A DNA stretch of 10,284 bases from Conidiobolus incongruus B7586 (taxonomy: Eukaryota; Entomophthoromycota; Entomophthoromycetes; Entomophthorales; Conidiobolaceae), in assembly GCA_000697335.1 (NCBI GenBank), contig JNEM01016057.1, positions 1 through 10,284 on the forward strand, given 5' to 3'. Position 1 is the first letter of the stretch; every line of letters begins with the position of its first letter. This document shows positions 7,033 through 10,284 of the stretch, piece by piece. A model generated the notes under the pieces. That model did not search any database. It saw only the letters and a list, made by a program, of their open reading frames with translations, and was not told the DNA's origin. The position numbers and the translations under genes were made by a program.

Positions 7033-9843
7033 ATGTCAAATCAAGAATCTAAAATTGAAAAAATAGATACTGTTGATAAACGCTCCAAAAAGCGTCAAAA
7101 GAAAATCAGTAAACAAAAGCCTTCTGAGAATGGAGAAACTGAGTTAAAACATAAGGTCACAAAGCCATCCAAAGTTCCCAAGGATTGCTCCTTAGCTATT
7201 ACAGATCTATTAGCCAAAGTTCCTCAACTCAGCTTAAAAGAATTGGGAGGTGGTGAAGGCTTAGGAAATGGGGTCATTTTGCACAAAAAACAGCTGTTCA
7301 TCCCAAGACAATCCAAAATTGAAATATTCCACACCATCACCCAGCAATCCATCAACACTCTGACACCCGTCCTCTCCACCGAATTCACCTCTATCCGCAA
7401 AGTCCAATTGGCTCCCATCGATCATGCCCTCTACTGCTTAACATCCGACGGGCGCCTCCATTCATGGCAAGCTCCCTACACCCAATCATCTGATTTCATC
7501 TCCATTAATCAGACCGTATTGGACTTCCAGCTTGGCAATGGCCAGCTGAGTTTGTTGGTTAGAGACGAATCCAACCAATCATCTAATCTTAATAGGCCAG
7601 CATATATAATTTACTATGAAACTACAAAATGCGATAATCCTAGCCTTCCTCGCAAACATTCTGATTCCACATTCTTACAATCCCTACAGATTCAATTAGG
7701 AAATTGGCATTTGCACAAAGTTATCCACATCCCTTCAAATTGCCTTTCATTTAATGAGCATCCTGGTTTTCCCAACGTCTTATTTACATTTGTCGATGAT
7801 ACAATCATATTAATCGATCTTTCCAAGGCCACCTACACATCCTATAAGCATTCCAGACCAATCACAGCAATTGCTATCCACCCTACCCTGCCTCAATTTG
7901 CCTATGCCGACTCTTGGGGTAAAATCCTATTGAATCAATTTTCTGTGGACCAAGATCAGCCCAAGATCTTTTCTCCCAACTGTACCCTACATTGGCATAG
8001 TCAATCTGTCACCTCTTTGTGCTATCTGTCGTCCGGAATCCATTTGCTATCTGGAGGAAAAGAGTCCGTGATGGTTCAATGGAACTTGGTTGAAGGTACC
8101 ACCCGACTCCTCCCACGTCTTCCTCACTCCATCGCTTCCATTTGTCCCTATGGTTCCAAATCATGCGCCATCCGATGTGATGATGGTAGCGTCACAGTCG
8201 TCCATGATGCCCCCGATTTCCAGCGCCTCACTCAATTCAAAGGCATTGATGCACCATCAGACACACCCCCCATCATGCGTTTCAATCCTCGTACTGCTGA
8301 GCTTTCAATGGTCGCCCAACACGACCAATTGGCCTTTTTCCATCCAGAAACTCGCCAACTTACTGCCACCTTCAGCACCACCAACCTCAACAAATTCCAG
8401 AATACCAATGCCAAGCACCAAGCCATCGATCCCAGAATTACGCAGTTCGCTTACTCTCCATTCGGTGATTGGCTCATTACTGCCGAATCCTGGAATCCCA
8501 TTGGCTTTCCCTCTCAATGCACCCTCAAGTTCTGGCACTTTGAGCCCTCCCAAAACTCCCACAAACTCATTACCCAGATTGTGGCCCCTCACCAAGGCGA
8601 TATTCTCAGCCTTAAGGCCTCACAGCATCCTTCAGTGGGATTAATTGTTTTGAGCTTGGGTACCGATAACTATGTTCGCACTTGGACATTGTCCTCCAAT
8701 GATTCCGAAATTCATTGGCAGTGTCTTGTCACGCATCAGCATCCCTCTGCCAACAAATTACTTGATCTCGATATTTCGCAAGATGGTACCTTGTGCGCAT
8801 TGACAAGCGAGTCAAAAATCGTTCTTTGGGATCCTGTCGCAAATTCCACCTTAACATATTTGTCTCCCACATTACTCTGTCCCCAATTGGTCAAGTCTTA
8901 CTTTGTTCCAAACTCTTCTTATTTAGTGCTCCAGAGTGTGTCCCATGTTACAGTCTTTAACTTAATCGACAAAACTCCGCTATGGAACTTGGAACTCCAT
9001 CCTAAGCGTGTCTTGATCGATCCCATCCATGGTTGGATTCATTGCTTGATTCCTAACAACAAGATCAACATCAGATTGGTGACTTTAGACCCTCGCACTG
9101 CTGAGGCATTATGCCATTGCTACATTCCTATTCCTGAAGGTCAATTTCCAGAGATTACCATTGACACATCCAGATGGATCCAAGTACCCGGCGCTAGTCA
9201 CAAATTATCCCAAGTTTATTTTGTAGATTCTTATCGTTGCATCTTTTCTATCGCTAGTCATAAATCGAGTGTTAAATCCGCCACTACTGTTACTCAACAT
9301 GACTCTGTAGAAATTGATGGAGACATCACAACTCCCATCAAATCTGGATTTAAACGCACTTCAGCAGGTACTATGAAATCGTCCAGCTACATCCCTAACC
9401 TAGAGCCTTTCTTTGAGATTTTGCAAGCTCCTGGTCATATGCTTCCCAACTGTCAGCAAATGTTTGCAGCTTTGGTTGAAGTCGTCCTACCTCCTAAAGC
9501 CATGGATCAATCTGGTTCCATAGAGGTTGACTTTTTGAATGGGGTTCAGAATAATGAAAAGAATATAGAAGATCATCAAGAATCCAAATCTCGGACTCTC
9601 ATTAATCCTTTACAATCTATTAAAAATATCGATACCATTTCCAGTGTTATGCCTACTTCGGACGAATTGGATCATTTCCTCAATGCTTCCAAATCCATTC
9701 AACTCAAGACCATCTCCACACCGATAAAAGGTAATTCCTTTCATTGAATACATCCATACCATTCTTATTAAGTATTTTTAATAGATACACTTCAAAATGG
9801 CACTCCTCAAAAATCTAATACCCCTGCCAAAATCAAAAAATAA
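7033..9843 (+). CDS. UTP17: WDR75/Utp17 (Nan1)-type WD-repeat protein of the SSU processome (two exons)
   Basis: This nucleolar protein belongs to the t-UTP/UTP-A module, which binds early on the 5' external spacer of pre-rRNA and is needed for 18S maturation. The model joins 7033-9730 to 9785-9843 and gives 918 residues, against roughly 830 in human WDR75 and 900 in yeast Nan1. Residues 16-29 are a basic, nuclear-localisation-like tract. WD repeats fill about 70-720. LHWH, then LLSGGKESVMVQW and LLPRL at 338-363, match human LHWH, LLSGGRESVLVEW and FLPRL. ITQFAYSPFGDWL at 469-481 and LKFW at 498-501 match the family's second half. EILQAPGHMLP near 795-805 matches human ELLHTPAHVLP. The C-terminal tail is polar and ends in lysines. 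The start is the first ATG after the in-frame TAA at 6985; the in-frame TTG at 7015 is unlikely to be used. The first 60 or so codons and the tail are more AT-rich than the WD core. Confidence 0.94.
9731..9784 (+). other. terminal intron of the WDR75/Utp17 gene (54 bp, phase 1)
   Basis: The intron runs from GTAATTCC to TTTTAATAG. Removal turns the reading TPIK-GNSFH-stop into TPIK-DTLQNGTPQKSN and on to a final KIKK and TAA at 9841-9843. The spliced 3' codons keep the gene's style (CCT, GCC, ATC), and the intron's size and ends match the other three. Confidence 0.85.
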
Positions 9844-10284
9844 TTGTTTTCAAAAACATGACTCTTTGGTTTCACGAATATCCACTTGGTTTTATATTAT
9901 ATTACATATAGACATTGATTCCTAATAAATTATATATTGAAATTTCATCAATCAATGTACATACAATATCTTTCATTTATATCTTTAAACTTATTATTTT
10001 TTTCTGATAATTTTTCTACACAGATTTGTCATTATTATCAACTCTAAACTATGTTATTTTTAATTGTTTAATATTTATTATAATATATAAATACTTAAAC
10101 TCACTAAATTTATTTTTTATCTTTCAATTATAATGATATTTAAATTCAATATTAATTTTATATAAAATAAAATATTTAATTATAGTAAAATTATTGATTA
10201 AGAATAAAGAGTTATTAAAATTGATTAATTGGTTATAAAAATCTATTAAATGAATATTTGTAAATAATATAAAATTAAATTTAA
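9844..10284. other. AT-rich 3' flank, no gene seen
   Basis: Low-GC sequence follows the WDR75/Utp17 stop codon. Its first part probably is the 3' untranslated region. I found no open frame, RNA gene or repeat of note. Confidence 0.7.
9924..9929 (+). terminator. possible polyadenylation signal of the WDR75/Utp17 gene
   Basis: AATAAA lies 81 bases past the spliced stop codon at 9843, a suitable distance for a short 3' untranslated region. The background is AT-rich, so this is suggestive only. Confidence 0.3.

Noticed and set aside
8090-8644. 184-codon plus-strand frame and several minus-strand frames inside the WDR75/Utp17 gene
   Set aside because: They overlap the conserved WD-repeat coding frame, are Pro/Ser-rich by shift of that frame and match nothing recognisable.

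Overview
The window looks like nuclear DNA from an AT-rich, intron-bearing eukaryote, most likely a fungus outside the Saccharomycotina. Three conserved eukaryotic genes sit as islands of moderate GC in very AT-rich DNA. One 60-base line inside the third gene (8461-8520) has 30 G/C, while one intergenic line (6061-6120) has 10. Four short GT-AG introns of 50-57 bp can be placed by protein homology. The fungal reading rests on a stand-alone GTP cyclohydrolase II with the fungal-type VPMVP segment and no fused DHBP synthase. DPM2 argues against budding yeasts such as Saccharomyces cerevisiae, which lack it. The exact lineage cannot be named from this sequence.

Layout: 1-1513 is AT-rich DNA with no convincing gene. 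1514-2461 (minus strand) is a RIB1-type GTP cyclohydrolase II in two exons, the first enzyme of riboflavin synthesis. 2462-4761 is a divergent intergenic stretch with (ATT)9 and (AT)14 microsatellites. 4762-5120 (plus) is DPM2, a two-helix ER membrane subunit of dolichol-phosphate-mannose synthase, whose first coding exon appears to be the ATG alone. 5121-7032 is intergenic and carries a perfect 13-bp inverted repeat beside a TTAA-type array. 7033-9843 (plus) is the WD-repeat protein WDR75/Utp17 (Nan1) of the small-subunit processome, with a 54-bp intron close to its 3' end. 9844-10284 is AT-rich 3' flank.

The three genes belong to unrelated housekeeping pathways (flavin synthesis, ER glycosylation, ribosome biogenesis). 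Nothing suggests an operon, cluster or mobile island, and no tRNA, rRNA, transposon, viral relic or CRISPR array was recognised. The gene models matter most here. In all three genes a simple open-reading-frame view gives wrong ends: two in-frame TTG codons lie ahead of the real ATGs, and four introns interrupt the coding sequence. I see no evidence of a new multi-gene system.
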